A DNA stretch of 64,000 nucleotides from Anaerolineaceae bacterium (GTDB lineage: Bacteria > Chloroflexota > Anaerolineae > Anaerolineales > Anaerolineaceae): positions 1,302,001 through 1,366,000 of the forward strand of contig JAENZD010000001.1 in the NCBI GenBank assembly GCA_016841445.1, in the 5' to 3' direction. Below the pieces are notes generated by a model that saw only the letters and a list, made by a program, of their open reading frames with translations, had not been told where the DNA came from and searched no databases. The position numbers were made by a program, and so were the translations under genes. Positions 54,074 through 63,175 of this stretch are shown here, in pieces (position 1 is the stretch's first letter; each line of letters starts with the position of its first letter).

Positions 54074-54727
54074 ATGTCGTATGATCATGATCCTAAATCT
54101 ATAACCATCAGTGGGAGATCCTTTATGGTAAAGGAACCCCAAAACATCACGATGGATACTCGCCTGATGCTTTTATTGCATGGCCATCTCGGCAACGAAA
54201 AGGTAATGTGGATTTTAACCAAGCCCATCCCCGAAAATTATATTTTGCTCGCACCCCGTGCTCCTGTAAAAATGGGCCATGATCAATACAGCTGGCATGA
54301 GATCACACCGCAGTGGCCAGATCTTGAAACTTATCAATCGATCACAGAGAAATTACTCACCCAGGTTGACCTGTATGTTGAAGAAAATAATCTTGAAATC
54401 AATCAGTATGACCTGATGGGCTTCAGCCAGGGGGCGGTGTTAGCCTATGCATTGGCACTGCTTCATCCCCATAAAATTGGTAAGGTCGCTGCACTTGCTG
54501 GCTTTTTACCGCAATCCTGGAAGGATCATTTGGATGGTAAAACACTGCAAGGGAAGAATTTCTTTATTGCACATGGCACCCAGGATGAGGTCGTCCCACT
54601 CGAAAAGGCGAAATCAGCAGCAATTTGGCTAGAACAAAACAGCGCTCAGGTGACCTTTTGCACAGCTGAAACAGGCCATAAATTAAGCTCGAATTGTTTT
54701 CCAGGTCTGAGGGATTTTCTTAAATAA
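54074..54727 (+). CDS. Alpha/beta-hydrolase, carboxylesterase/phospholipase type
   Basis: A 217-residue serine hydrolase. The oxyanion part is MLLLHGHLGNEKVMW, the nucleophile is in LMGFSQGAVLAYALAL, the Asp is in AHGTQDEVVPLEKA and the His is in TAETGHKLSS. The pattern is that of the acyl-protein thioesterase/YpfH-like group. There is no signal peptide. It is probably co-transcribed with the patatin gene. Its stop faces the SH3 gene at 6 bp. Confidence 0.88.
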   Translation: MSYDHDPKSITISGRSFMVKEPQNITMDTRLMLLLHGHLGNEKVMWILTKPIPENYILLAPRAPVKMGHDQYSWHEITPQWPDLETYQSITEKLLTQVDLYVEENNLEINQYDLMGFSQGAVLAYALALLHPHKIGKVAALAGFLPQSWKDHLDGKTLQGKNFFIAHGTQDEVVPLEKAKSAAIWLEQNSAQVTFCTAETGHKLSSNCFPGLRDFLK

Positions 54728-54733
54728 TAGTTC

Positions 54734-55408
54734 TTATCGCCCACTGATCAGGGCGATCACAGCCATAAAAATACCTAAAGCACCAAGCCCGATAATGATC
54801 AATCCCATTGGGATTCCACCGATATTTGTATTTCCAACTTCTGTTGTGTAGGTCGGGATCTCCAGAGGAGCTGGTTCTGTAAAAGTAGGCAGTTGGGTCG
54901 CATTCGGTGTTATCAAGAATTGCGCTGCCAGTGTTGGATCAACAGTTTGGGTCATGTTAGGAGTCGATGTGGGTGGGGGCTCAACAATCGGAAGATTTCC
55001 TCCGAATAAAGTGACCAGGTTTCCGTAAACCCACGCTTTTCCACCCGGACCGCCAATATATTCAATCTGGATCCAATCACCATAACGTCCAATTGCATTA
55101 GCTTCCTGGTCAATCAATAAAACACCAACCAGTTCAGTCAGAGCACTCGGCCCAGAACGGACATTGATTTGGGTGTCATTCGCAGTTAATGCGTTGACAA
55201 TAACATACGGTCCTCTTGGGGTGCTCGTAACAGTGGCAATGACGCCCGTAGGTTGTTGAGGCAGCGGCCCTGCTTCGACAGCGCTAAGGAACGGCAAAGC
55301 CAGGCCAATCACAATTAATAGCAGCGGAACGATCACTCGAATCCACTGATTTTTCCTAAAAACAACATATAATCTATCTAAAATCATCGCAAACGGATTA
55401 TAATCCAT
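54734..55408 (-). CDS. Membrane protein with bacterial SH3-like domain
   Basis: A 224-residue protein. One helix at about 22-42, an SH3-like domain (INVRSGPSALTELVGVLLID, then WIQIEYIGGPGGKAWVYGNLV), a Pro/Thr-rich linker (about 142-190) and a second helix at the C-terminus (GLIIIGLGALGIFMAVIALI). The SH3 part should face outside and may bind wall or surface material. It is divergent from the zinc-ribbon gene 59 bp away. Similar modular proteins are frequent in Chloroflexota. Confidence 0.83.
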   Translation of the reverse strand: MDYNPFAMILDRLYVVFRKNQWIRVIVPLLLIVIGLALPFLSAVEAGPLPQQPTGVIATVTSTPRGPYVIVNALTANDTQINVRSGPSALTELVGVLLIDQEANAIGRYGDWIQIEYIGGPGGKAWVYGNLVTLFGGNLPIVEPPPTSTPNMTQTVDPTLAAQFLITPNATQLPTFTEPAPLEIPTYTTEVGNTNIGGIPMGLIIIGLGALGIFMAVIALISGR

Positions 55409-55467
55409 GATGTAGGTTTTAGAAAGTTAACGCTTTACAGGACAACATTAGGATTAGGACATAATTT

Positions 55468-56058
55468 ATGAGTGACACCCGTATCTACCATGGAGACATC
55501 AAGCCAAGTGATCTGGCTCGTGACCTCATTTCGCACTTTAATCGTGGGAACTACCGAGTACAACAAATCGGTCGTGATCCAAAAATAGCCATTCAAATTG
55601 CCACCCACCAATTCGCCCAATCTGGTGGTCAAACGGCGCTGACCGTCACAATACATCAAGTAGAAGATGGGATCTCCGTTCAGGTGGGTAAGCAAGCCTG
55701 GTTAGGGGTTGCTGCCAGCCTGGGTTTATCAGCGCTAAGTGCTCTTCGAAACCCGCTCACATTGCTTGGAAGGATCGATGACATTGCGCAGGATATTGAA
55801 TCGCTGCAATTGGATGAGGATATCTGGGAAGTGATCAATTACTCTGCTCGGCAGCATGGGGTTGGAACGGCACTTTCGGACCGCCTTAAGCGATACGTAT
55901 GCCCTTACTGCATTACTGCAAACCCGCCTGGTGAGGGAAACTGCGTCGCTTGCGGTGCTCCCCTTGGCGATATCCAACCAAGAACCTGCTTAAATTGTGG
56001 GTTCGTCGTCAGCAGCCTTGAAAGGGAATGCCCTAACTGCCATGCGAAATTAATCTAA
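55468..56058 (+). CDS. Zinc-ribbon protein of unknown function
   Basis: A 196-residue protein. The first 95 residues are a soluble alpha/beta domain (PSDLARDLISHFNRGNYRVQ), then a mildly hydrophobic stretch (WLGVAASLGLSALSALRNPL) that could touch the membrane. The C-terminus has two C4 zinc ribbons: CPYCITANPPGEGNCVACG, and CLNCGFVV with ECPNCHAK. I know of no function. It ends at a strong bidirectional terminator shared with zwf. Confidence 0.8.
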   Translation: MSDTRIYHGDIKPSDLARDLISHFNRGNYRVQQIGRDPKIAIQIATHQFAQSGGQTALTVTIHQVEDGISVQVGKQAWLGVAASLGLSALSALRNPLTLLGRIDDIAQDIESLQLDEDIWEVINYSARQHGVGTALSDRLKRYVCPYCITANPPGEGNCVACGAPLGDIQPRTCLNCGFVVSSLERECPNCHAKLI

Positions 56059-56073
56059 AAAGTAATCTGCTGT

Positions 56074-56107
56074 AAAAAACCGCTTGAATTACATCAAGCG
56101 GTTTTTA
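56074..56107. terminator. Bidirectional terminator between the zinc-ribbon gene and zwf
   Basis: Stem AAAAACCGCTTG with CAAGCGGTTTTT (12 bp, 8-nt loop). The A and T ends allow termination on both strands. Confidence 0.95.
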
Positions 56108-56125
56108 ATTTGACAAAAGGCAAGC

Positions 56126-57625
56126 CTAGATGCTGCGCCAAAAACACCCATCATCTTTAATAAAATCTTCTGCACCATGGGGACCTTGTGTCCCAGCTTC
56201 ATAAATAGGTAAATTACTGAGATCCTGGGATTCCCAGGCATCCATAATACTCTGCGTTATCCGCCAGGCTTCTTCAACTTCATCACTTCTTGTAAAGAGA
56301 GTCGCATCTCCCATTAACGAATCAAGCAGCAGCCTTTCATATGCTTCCGGTGGTTCTCCGCCAAATGCCTCCAGGTAGCTAAAACGCATCTTGACCGGTT
56401 CTATCATCATCACATTGCCTGGAACTTTCGCACCAAGATATAGTGTAATACCTTCATCAGGTTGAATTCGGATCACAAGCACGTTTGGGGCTTCCTCTGC
56501 CAGGTTCCGCTGCCCAAATAATGAGAGGGGTACCTGCGTAAATTGGATCGCAATTTCCGTCATACGCCTGGGCAGCCTTTTCCCAGACCGCAAATAAAAA
56601 GGTACACCTGCCCATCGCCAGTTATTAACAAATAGTCTCGCAGCAAGGTAGGTCTCTGTGGTTGAATCTGGGGCAACATCTACCTCATCCTTATAACTGG
56701 CAACGCGTTTCCCATCAATCGTACCCGAAACATATTGTGCTCTAAATGTGTTTGCTATGGCTTTTTCTTGTGAAAAACTGGCAATGGATTTGAGCACTTT
56801 AACTTTTTCATCTCTGACTGCCTTGGCATTGAATACCGCCGGTGCCTCCATCGCAGTGAGGCTTAACAATTGAAGCAAGTGATTTTGAAAAACATCTCGA
56901 ATGACACCAGCTTTATCATAATAACCTGCACGTGTGCCAACGCCTTCAGTTTCTGACATCGTTATTTGGATGTGGTTAATATACTTACGATTCCATAATG
57001 GCTCAAAAATACCGTTGCCAAACCGGAAAGCCAAAATATTTTGTACAGTTTCTTTGCCGAGGTAATGGTCCATACGGTAAATCTGTTCCTCGGAGAAGAC
57101 GGAATGAAGTTTATGATCCAGCGATTCGGCGGTCTCAAGGTCTCTACCAAAAGGCTTTTCCACAACGATCCGACGCCATCCATCAGGGCAAGTCTCCAGG
57201 TTGGATTTTCCAATATTTTCAACGATTGTCGCATACTGCCCGGGAGGTGTTGCCAGGTAGAACAAGGTGTTCTTCACACCAAGTCTTTTCAGCATTTGGT
57301 CTAATTTCACATACCCTTCAGGATCCTGGAATGTAGATTCCACATAAAATGCATTTTCCAACTGCTTTTGCAGAAGATCCTCTTGGATAGGCCGTGTCCT
57401 GCCATGCGCCATGACACCTTGCTTGAGAACATCCCGCATCTTGTCATGGCTCCAGGAGCGCCGCGCAAAGCCAATAATATAAAAAGGTGAAGGCAAACGG
57501 TCGTGTTTGAAGTTTTCATACAAAGCTGGCATAAGTTTACGCCTTGCCAGATCTCCCGTTACACCAAATATAACAATTGCCACACCCTCAGCACATGGAT
57601 CATTATTAATGTCAATTTCTGGCAT
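56126..57625 (-). CDS. zwf: Glucose-6-phosphate 1-dehydrogenase
   Basis: A 499-residue enzyme of the oxidative pentose phosphate pathway, making NADPH. The cofactor motif is IFGVTGDLARRKLMPALY. The active site RMDHYLGKETVQNIL holds the substrate-binding Lys and catalytic His region. The C-terminal part YLEAFGGEPPEAYERLLLD and MGDATLFTRSDEVEEAW is normal. No gnd or pgl lies next to it. It is divergent from prs, a link to ribose phosphate supply. Confidence 0.96.
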   Translation of the reverse strand: MPEIDINNDPCAEGVAIVIFGVTGDLARRKLMPALYENFKHDRLPSPFYIIGFARRSWSHDKMRDVLKQGVMAHGRTRPIQEDLLQKQLENAFYVESTFQDPEGYVKLDQMLKRLGVKNTLFYLATPPGQYATIVENIGKSNLETCPDGWRRIVVEKPFGRDLETAESLDHKLHSVFSEEQIYRMDHYLGKETVQNILAFRFGNGIFEPLWNRKYINHIQITMSETEGVGTRAGYYDKAGVIRDVFQNHLLQLLSLTAMEAPAVFNAKAVRDEKVKVLKSIASFSQEKAIANTFRAQYVSGTIDGKRVASYKDEVDVAPDSTTETYLAARLFVNNWRWAGVPFYLRSGKRLPRRMTEIAIQFTQVPLSLFGQRNLAEEAPNVLVIRIQPDEGITLYLGAKVPGNVMMIEPVKMRFSYLEAFGGEPPEAYERLLLDSLMGDATLFTRSDEVEEAWRITQSIMDAWESQDLSNLPIYEAGTQGPHGAEDFIKDDGCFWRSI

Positions 57626-57787
57626 GAAATACTCCGATTGATAAATTGAACGTTATATTGATTTAATCATGATAACCAAACCAATTTTACCTGATAATGG
57701 TCACGTGAGCCCTTACCTTTTCCTGTTTAGAAACTTACTTATAAATTTCCGCCTGCGCCTTGATCCATGTTGAAGTCTAAACACAAA

Positions 57788-57816
57788 TGATCGTGATGAT
57801 CACAATCAAATATAAT
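57788..57816 (+). promoter_or_regulatory. Promoter region of prs with inverted repeat
   Basis: TATAAT at 57811-57816, 46 bp before the prs ATG. An inverted repeat, TGATC-GTGAT-GATCA at 57788-57802, covers the -35 position. No good TTGACA is seen, so activation or repression at the repeat is possible. The rest of 57626-57787 shows no feature I can support. Confidence 0.4.
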
Positions 57817-57861
57817 ACAATATAGCAGTTGATTAAGAATCATTGGCATTAAGAGGTATCT

Positions 57862-58812
57862 ATGGCAGAGCATCCATTAAGAATTTTTACAGGCAGAGCT
57901 CACCCAGCTCTCGCAACGGAAATCGCTGACATTCTCAAAGTACCCCTGGGTAAATCAAAAACAAGGGTCTTTCCTGATAGCGAAACACACGTTACCATTG
58001 ATGAAGTTGTCCGTGAGCAAGACATTTTTATCGTTCAGCCCTGTAGTGAGCCAGTCAATGATCACCTCATGGAATTATTGCTGTACCTTGACGCATTTCG
58101 CCGGGCCAGTGTCCATTCCGTAAGCGTCGTCATGCCATATTTCCCCTATGCACGTCAAGACAGGATGGCAAAAGGCCGGGAAGCAATCAGCGCAAGAGTT
58201 GTCGCGAACCTACTTGAAAACCAAGGTGCTAATCGCGTGATCTATGTGGATATCCATAACCCTGCCATCCAGGGTTTTTTCAATATTCCTGTAGACCCCC
58301 TCACTGCTATACCTGTTTTGGCGAAATATTTTATGAAAGACGAATTCAAAGACTGTGTGATCGTCAGCCCTGATGTTGGCCGTGCTGGTGTTGCAGGCCG
58401 CTATGCTGAAATTTTAAACCTACCCCTTGTTGTCATGCATAAAAGGCGTACGTCTCCCACCGAGACACATACAACGCATGTTGTCGGTGATGTCCGCGGC
58501 AAACGACCCATTATTATCGATGATATGATGTCCAGCGGCAGTGTGCTGAAGCAAATTGATGCCCTTTTTGATGCTGGTGCAAAAGAGAAAGCTTATTTTT
58601 GTGTGACTCATCCCGTTTTATTACCTTCTGCCATTGATCTTTTGAATAATGATGACCGGATTGAGAAACTGGTTGTATCAAACACCATCAATATCCCTCC
58701 TGAAAAAAGCTCTCCAAAATTAGAGGTATTATCGATTGCCCCACTGCTTGCTGATATCATCAACCGGATTTATCACGGTACCAGTATTTCAAATTTATTA
58801 TTCCAGTTTTGA
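57862..58812 (+). CDS. prs: Ribose-phosphate pyrophosphokinase (PRPP synthase)
   Basis: A 316-residue class I PRPP synthase, making PRPP from ribose 5-phosphate and [17 protein letters not shown] and [13 protein letters not shown] hold the ATP-binding loop, HNPAIQGFF the metal site, and [20 protein letters not shown] the PRPP-binding loop. The N-terminal [14 protein letters not shown] is slightly unusual for the normal N-x-x-LA pattern. AAGAGG lies before the ATG. degV follows 48 bp later with its own good ribosome binding site. Confidence 0.96.
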   Translation: MAEHPLRIFTGRAHPALATEIADILKVPLGKSKTRVFPDSETHVTIDEVVREQDIFIVQPCSEPVNDHLMELLLYLDAFRRASVHSVSVVMPYFPYARQDRMAKGREAISARVVANLLENQGANRVIYVDIHNPAIQGFFNIPVDPLTAIPVLAKYFMKDEFKDCVIVSPDVGRAGVAGRYAEILNLPLVVMHKRRTSPTETHTTHVVGDVRGKRPIIIDDMMSSGSVLKQIDALFDAGAKEKAYFCVTHPVLLPSAIDLLNNDDRIEKLVVSNTINIPPEKSSPKLEVLSIAPLLADIINRIYHGTSISNLLFQF

Positions 58813-58860
58813 ATCGGATTATAATAATTTTATTCATTCATTTTATCAGGAGGATTTATT

Positions 58861-59703
58861 ATGATTAAAGTCATTTCGGATACCACCTGCGGTCTACCCT
58901 TGAGTGAATTAGCCAACCTGGGGGTTGACGTAATTCCTCAAATCATCATTTTCGATGATCACCCTTATAGAGACGATTCTGAAATTGATACACCTACTTT
59001 CCTAGCAAAATTGCAAAATGCAAAAGAATTGCCCAAGACCGCTGCCCCACCCCCAGCATTGTATGAACCTTTATTTCGGGAATATGCTGAGCAAGGCTAC
59101 AGCATCATTATCCCCACCCCATCGTCTGATCTGAGTGGGACATTTCGATCCGCTGAGGTTGCCGCCGAGATGGTACCTGAGGCAGACGTGCATATCCTGG
59201 ATACCCGTACCGTCGCTGGTGGGCTTGGCGTTCTGGTAAAGAAAGCAAAAGCCTGGTCAGATAACGGCAAAGACCCGGAAACCATCATCCGTGATTTAAA
59301 ATCGCTGGCGAAGCGGGAAGTGGTTTATTTCTTGGTCGATACACTCGAATATTTGCACAAAGGGGGACGGATTGGAAAAGCCTCCTACCTGGTTGGCAGT
59401 GTCCTGCAGATGAAACCAATCTTAGGGATGGATGATGGTAAAGTGACCGCCATTGAAAAGCAGCGAACATCCCATAAAGCATTCAACCGGATCAAAGAGC
59501 TTGTGTTATCACAATGCCCTCACAATGAAGACGCATATTTAACGGTCAGTCACTGCGGTGGGCAGGAACGCGCCGAGAAACTAGCCCATGAACTGGGAGA
59601 AGCGCTGGGTATTATGAATGTACCGGTTTATGAAGTCCCACCCGCTATCGTTGTTCATGGTGGTCCCGGGATCATTTCTGTGAGTTTCTTTAAAGAAGAA
59701 TAA
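58861..59703 (+). CDS. DegV family fatty-acid-binding protein (FakB type)
   Basis: A 280-residue DegV protein. VISDTTCGLPLSELANLGVD, PTPSSDLSGTFRSAEVAAEM and VDTLEYLHKGGRIGKASYLVG are typical. FakB proteins hold a fatty acid for phosphorylation by the DhaL-domain kinase FakA. No FakA gene is in the window apart from the distant degenerate DhaL-like protein at 10937-11575. AGGAGG lies 8 bases before the ATG. Confidence 0.93.
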   Translation: MIKVISDTTCGLPLSELANLGVDVIPQIIIFDDHPYRDDSEIDTPTFLAKLQNAKELPKTAAPPPALYEPLFREYAEQGYSIIIPTPSSDLSGTFRSAEVAAEMVPEADVHILDTRTVAGGLGVLVKKAKAWSDNGKDPETIIRDLKSLAKREVVYFLVDTLEYLHKGGRIGKASYLVGSVLQMKPILGMDDGKVTAIEKQRTSHKAFNRIKELVLSQCPHNEDAYLTVSHCGGQERAEKLAHELGEALGIMNVPVYEVPPAIVVHGGPGIISVSFFKEE

Positions 59704-59723
59704 GGTTTAGAGAAAATATGTTA

Positions 59724-59764
59724 CGAGCTGTCCTGGAAAAATAAAGGACTGCTCGAATTATTTT
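59724..59764. terminator. Hairpin between convergent degV and iron alcohol dehydrogenase genes
   Basis: CGAGC (59724-59728) pairs with GCTCG (59751-59755), and the stem continues after a T-T mismatch with GTCC and GGAC. AATTATTTT follows on the plus strand. Confidence 0.6.
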
Positions 59765-60917
59765 AGAAAGATTCTACCAGGATGTCAGCTAAAGTTTCAT
59801 GGGTCAATTTCACCGGATTTTTTTGCATACTGGAAGCCTTAGCAGTCTTAATAATGATTTCATCAAAATCGTCTTGATCGATCCCGATTTTCCTTAAGCT
59901 CGGAATGGATAGCATCTCAGCTAAAGTTTTGATCCATTCGGTACCATCTTGGATCGTGGCAGATGGATCTCCCGTCACCCAGATTGCTACCTCACGAAAA
60001 CGGTGTAATAGTCCCTCTTCATCTTTCGTTTCAGAGATTGATTTGACATTGTATTTCATCACTGCCGGCAGCAAGCTGGCACAAATTTCACCATGTGGTG
60101 CACCAAACATCCCACCAATCACGCCCGCAAACCCATGCACAGCACCTAAACCGCTGTTCGCCAAACACAATCCACCAAATAAGCTCGTCAGGCACATATC
60201 TTCCCGTGCAACCTGGTTAGTTCCATCCTGATACGCTCGTAATAGAGATTTAGCACCTGCAAGAATACCTTGTCGGGCAAAGGAATCAGTCATTGGATTT
60301 GCTTTGTTTGAAACATAAGCTTCAATGCACTGTGTCAGTGCATCCATTCCTGTGCTCGCCGTCACTGAAGGGGGCATGGAATAGGTTAACGCCGGGTCAA
60401 TAACAGCAATCTTCGGTATCATCATCGGGCTGCGCATGCTGACTTTAACATGATGTTCTGGAGATAAAACCACCGCATTTCTGGTCACTTCTGTTCCCGG
60501 ACCTGCAGTTGTCGGTATGGCTATTAACGGTAAAGGTCGATTGGGTATCTTCTGACCACCACCGATCACTTCCAGGTAATCCAAAAGTTCACCCGGGTTC
60601 GTTAACATTGCTGCGACTGCTTTCGCTGTATCGATCACCGCGCCACCGCCGAAACCAATCACGAAATCACTTTCATGCGCCTTCCCTTTTTCGATTCCCT
60701 CATTGATAAGATCAATATCAGGTTCATGGGTCACATGATAGGTTTCGACATCCAAATCCTCATTCTTTAAATAAGTCATCAAGCCTGAAATGGAAACAGA
60801 ACCACTGCCGGATATTACAATGACTCTTTTTCCAAACCTGGTACACAGGGCACCGATCTTTTCAAGTGACCCGTTGCCAAACAGGATTTGTTCTGAGGTT
60901 GCAAATTCAAAATTCAA
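59763..60917 (-). CDS. Iron-containing alcohol dehydrogenase (group III)
   Basis: A 384-residue enzyme. The NAD-binding region is FVIGFGGGAVIDTAKAVAAM, with AIPTTAGPGTEVTRNAVV and MDALTQCIEAYVS. The metal ligands are in GAVHGFAGVIGGMFGAPHGE. The substrate could be a short alcohol, lactaldehyde, butanol or a diol. It starts 3 bp after the ABM-domain gene, and the two form an operon. Confidence 0.93.
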   Translation of the reverse strand: MNFEFATSEQILFGNGSLEKIGALCTRFGKRVIVISGSGSVSISGLMTYLKNEDLDVETYHVTHEPDIDLINEGIEKGKAHESDFVIGFGGGAVIDTAKAVAAMLTNPGELLDYLEVIGGGQKIPNRPLPLIAIPTTAGPGTEVTRNAVVLSPEHHVKVSMRSPMMIPKIAVIDPALTYSMPPSVTASTGMDALTQCIEAYVSNKANPMTDSFARQGILAGAKSLLRAYQDGTNQVAREDMCLTSLFGGLCLANSGLGAVHGFAGVIGGMFGAPHGEICASLLPAVMKYNVKSISETKDEEGLLHRFREVAIWVTGDPSATIQDGTEWIKTLAEMLSIPSLRKIGIDQDDFDEIIIKTAKASSMQKNPVKLTHETLADILVESF

Positions 60918-60920
60918 GAC

Positions 60921-61229
60921 TTACTCCCATCCCGTTTCACCAGGATAAATATTGCTATATACCATTTTAGATCTCGGAACAGCCATCATTTCCGCCACAA
61001 CTTGATTCCATCGTTGATAATGCCCTGTTTCCTTATGTTGGGCAGTGTCATCTTTAGTCCGGTAAGCCTCTACCAATATGAATTTATTGGTAGCGTCCGC
61101 CTCCTGGAGAAAGTCAAACCTCGCAATCCCAGGTTCCTGGATACTTGCCCTGGCATTTGCAATGGTCTCTTTGATAAATTGCTCTCTGAATTCAGGTTTT
61201 ACTTCAATGAAAACATGAACAATATACAT
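60921..61229 (-). CDS. ABM-domain protein (LsrG/quinol monooxygenase-like)
   Basis: A 102-residue dimeric ferredoxin-like fold protein: YIVHVFIEVKPEFREQFIKE, then RFDFLQEADATNKFILVEAY, and HKETGHYQRWNQVV. Such proteins include quinol monooxygenases and LsrG, which processes phospho-AI-2. Pairing with an iron alcohol dehydrogenase is seen in sugar and aldehyde catabolic loci. It is first in the operon, and the dehydrogenase start is 3 bp beyond its stop. Confidence 0.88.
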   Translation of the reverse strand: MYIVHVFIEVKPEFREQFIKETIANARASIQEPGIARFDFLQEADATNKFILVEAYRTKDDTAQHKETGHYQRWNQVVAEMMAVPRSKMVYSNIYPGETGWE

Positions 61230-61307
61230 GGTAAACTCCTGTAATACTGGTCTTTTTTAGATCTACTGCCCAGTATACTATGGATGGATAATCCTTTGGA
61301 GCTTGAG

Positions 61308-62015
61308 ATGAATTTTCAGAAACTTAATCTTGATCAATTTCTTCTATACCAGGATGACGATCTGGTCGTTATCAATAAACCGCCTAACCTCCTTTCCGTT
61401 CCTGACGGGTATGACCCGCAAATTCCCCATCTTCGTAAGATCCTTGAACCGCAATTAGGACCACTGTGGATGGTTCATCGTTTGGATAAAGAAACCAGCG
61501 GCGCAATGATCCTGGCTCGGAATGAAGATAGTCATCGCCAGCTGAATGCGGATTTCAAGGGGCGCATGATTGGCAAAACCTACCATGGATTGGTAACGCC
61601 TGTCCCCGACTGGCAGGAAAAAAATATCCAGTTGCCGCTAACGCCAAACGCCGATCGGAAACACCGCACTCGTGTTGAACCAACCAGTGGGAAATTTGCT
61701 CATTCGATCTGCAAGCTCATTAAGCGGTTTCCATTAGGTGTTCTAATGGAAATCCAAATATTGACAGGCATCACCCACCAGATTCGGGCGCATTTACGTG
61801 CTTATGACCTTGTCCTGTTTGGTGAAACGTTATATAACGCTGGTCTGTCCCCACAGCCGATAAAAATGGATAGGGTTATGCTGCACTCAAAGATGCTGGT
61901 GTTTTCCCATCCGAAAACCAAAGAAAGCTTAACGATTAAAGCCCCATATCCCGACGATTTTCGTGCTGCCTATACGAAGCTGCGTTTCACCACAGATCCG
62001 GATGAATTGATTTGA
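61308..62015 (+). CDS. RluA-family pseudouridine synthase
   Basis: A 235-residue enzyme. The catalytic Asp is in MVHRLDKETSGAMILAR (about 57-73). INKPPNLLSVPDG and GITHQIRAHLRAYDLVLFGE match the family. ATG at 61308 has GGAG 6 bases upstream and is preferred over the in-frame ATG at 61284. There is no N-terminal S4 domain, so it is closer to RluA/TruC than to RluD. The RNA target cannot be told. Its last 29 bases overlap the end of radC on the other strand. Confidence 0.9.
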   Translation: MNFQKLNLDQFLLYQDDDLVVINKPPNLLSVPDGYDPQIPHLRKILEPQLGPLWMVHRLDKETSGAMILARNEDSHRQLNADFKGRMIGKTYHGLVTPVPDWQEKNIQLPLTPNADRKHRTRVEPTSGKFAHSICKLIKRFPLGVLMEIQILTGITHQIRAHLRAYDLVLFGETLYNAGLSPQPIKMDRVMLHSKMLVFSHPKTKESLTIKAPYPDDFRAAYTKLRFTTDPDELI

Positions 62016-62685
62016 TCGATGTGATTCCTTTTGCTCCCACAACAACATGATCAAGGATTGGCATTTCTAACACCTGACCTGTTTCAACCAGCATCCGTGT
62101 CAGGTTGATATCTTCGGGACTGGGTGAAGGATCCCCACTGGGATGGTTGTGCACAATGATCAATGATGCTGCATTATGACGAATACCTGATTTATAAATC
62201 TCGGCTGGACGAACAGAGGATGAATTTAAGGATCCCCGGTAGAGCTGTTCAGTACGGATGTGGTGGTTTCGGCTGTCCAACAAAATGACCCACAATTCCT
62301 CTTGCTCTAGTCCAGCCATTTTATATTGAACTAGGTTTGCAACATCCTGTGGGCTTGTGATCAGAGGCCGATCTTCTGGTGTGAACCGGGAAATACGAAG
62401 CCCAAGTTCAATTGCGGCTTTAATTTGTGCCGCTTTGGCTTGACCCACACCATCGATATTGCACAACTCCGTGAAAGTAGCCTTTCGAAGGCCGGGCAAT
62501 CCGCCAAATTGGAACAGCAGCTTCTGCCCAATCTGAACCGCACTTGAACCTTTCATACCAACCCTCAACAGAATGGCGAGAAGCTCTGCATCATTCAGTA
62601 CACCTGCCCCCTGCTTTTCTAACCGTTCTCTTGGCCTTTGTGATTCTTCGATGTCCTTAATGCGATACCCTTCGTTGTTGTCCAT
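61987..62685 (-). CDS. radC: RadC-like JAB domain protein
   Basis: A 232-residue RadC/DUF2466 protein. The N-terminal helix-hairpin-helix part contains RERLEKQGAGVLNDAELLAI and NIDGVGQAKAAQI. The C-terminal JAMM metalloprotease-like motif is IVHNHPSGDPSPSPEDINLT, with both His and Asp. The historical link to DNA repair is not firm. It is divergent from the STAS gene. Confidence 0.94.
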   Translation of the reverse strand: MDNNEGYRIKDIEESQRPRERLEKQGAGVLNDAELLAILLRVGMKGSSAVQIGQKLLFQFGGLPGLRKATFTELCNIDGVGQAKAAQIKAAIELGLRISRFTPEDRPLITSPQDVANLVQYKMAGLEQEELWVILLDSRNHHIRTEQLYRGSLNSSSVRPAEIYKSGIRHNAASLIIVHNHPSGDPSPSPEDINLTRMLVETGQVLEMPILDHVVVGAKGITSIKSIHPDLW

Positions 62686-62790
62686 TTTGATTACCTCGCA
62701 CGGTTATGATTAAGAACCCAGCGGTTCAATACTTTCCGATCAATTCAATATTTCCAAACCAATGAAACAGATTTCTCTCATAAATCTACA

Positions 62791-62799
62791 TGATATAAT
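62791..62799 (+). promoter_or_regulatory. Extended -10 promoter of the STAS/RsbW operon
   Basis: TGA then perfect TATAAT at 62794-62799, about 30 bp before the ATG at 62829. The -35 is weak. Confidence 0.5.
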
Positions 62800-62828
62800 A
62801 ACATCAAATTAAAATTAACTGGTGATAA

Positions 62829-63173
62829 ATGGAATTTGCAGTCAAGAAATTTGAAAAATGCGATCTTATTACAATATCCGGAAGAGTTGATAGTTATACT
62901 GCACCGAATATCGGTATGCTATTGAAATCCCTGATTTCTGATGGCCAAATGAATATTGTCATTGACCTGGAAAAAGTATCATACCTCTCCAGCTCAGGGC
63001 TTCTGGTTTTCGTAAATGCACAAAAATCGCTCAATAAACAGAAGTGCGGCAGGATTCGATTTTCCGGGACATCGGAACTCATTTTTTCTGCCTTTTCATT
63101 AGCAGGATTTGATAAATTATTTGATTTTTACGCCAATACAACCTCTGCAGTGGAAAGTTTCAGGGAGTTTTAG
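62829..63173 (+). CDS. STAS-domain anti-sigma factor antagonist
   Basis: A 114-residue single STAS domain. LITISGRVDSYTAPNIGMLL and DLEKVSYLSSSGLLVFVNAQ contain the conserved phosphorylatable Ser region. In partner switching it binds the kinase encoded next, when dephosphorylated. The kinase gene begins 2 bp later. Confidence 0.92.
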   Translation: MEFAVKKFEKCDLITISGRVDSYTAPNIGMLLKSLISDGQMNIVIDLEKVSYLSSSGLLVFVNAQKSLNKQKCGRIRFSGTSELIFSAFSLAGFDKLFDFYANTTSAVESFREF

Positions 63174-63175
63174 CC

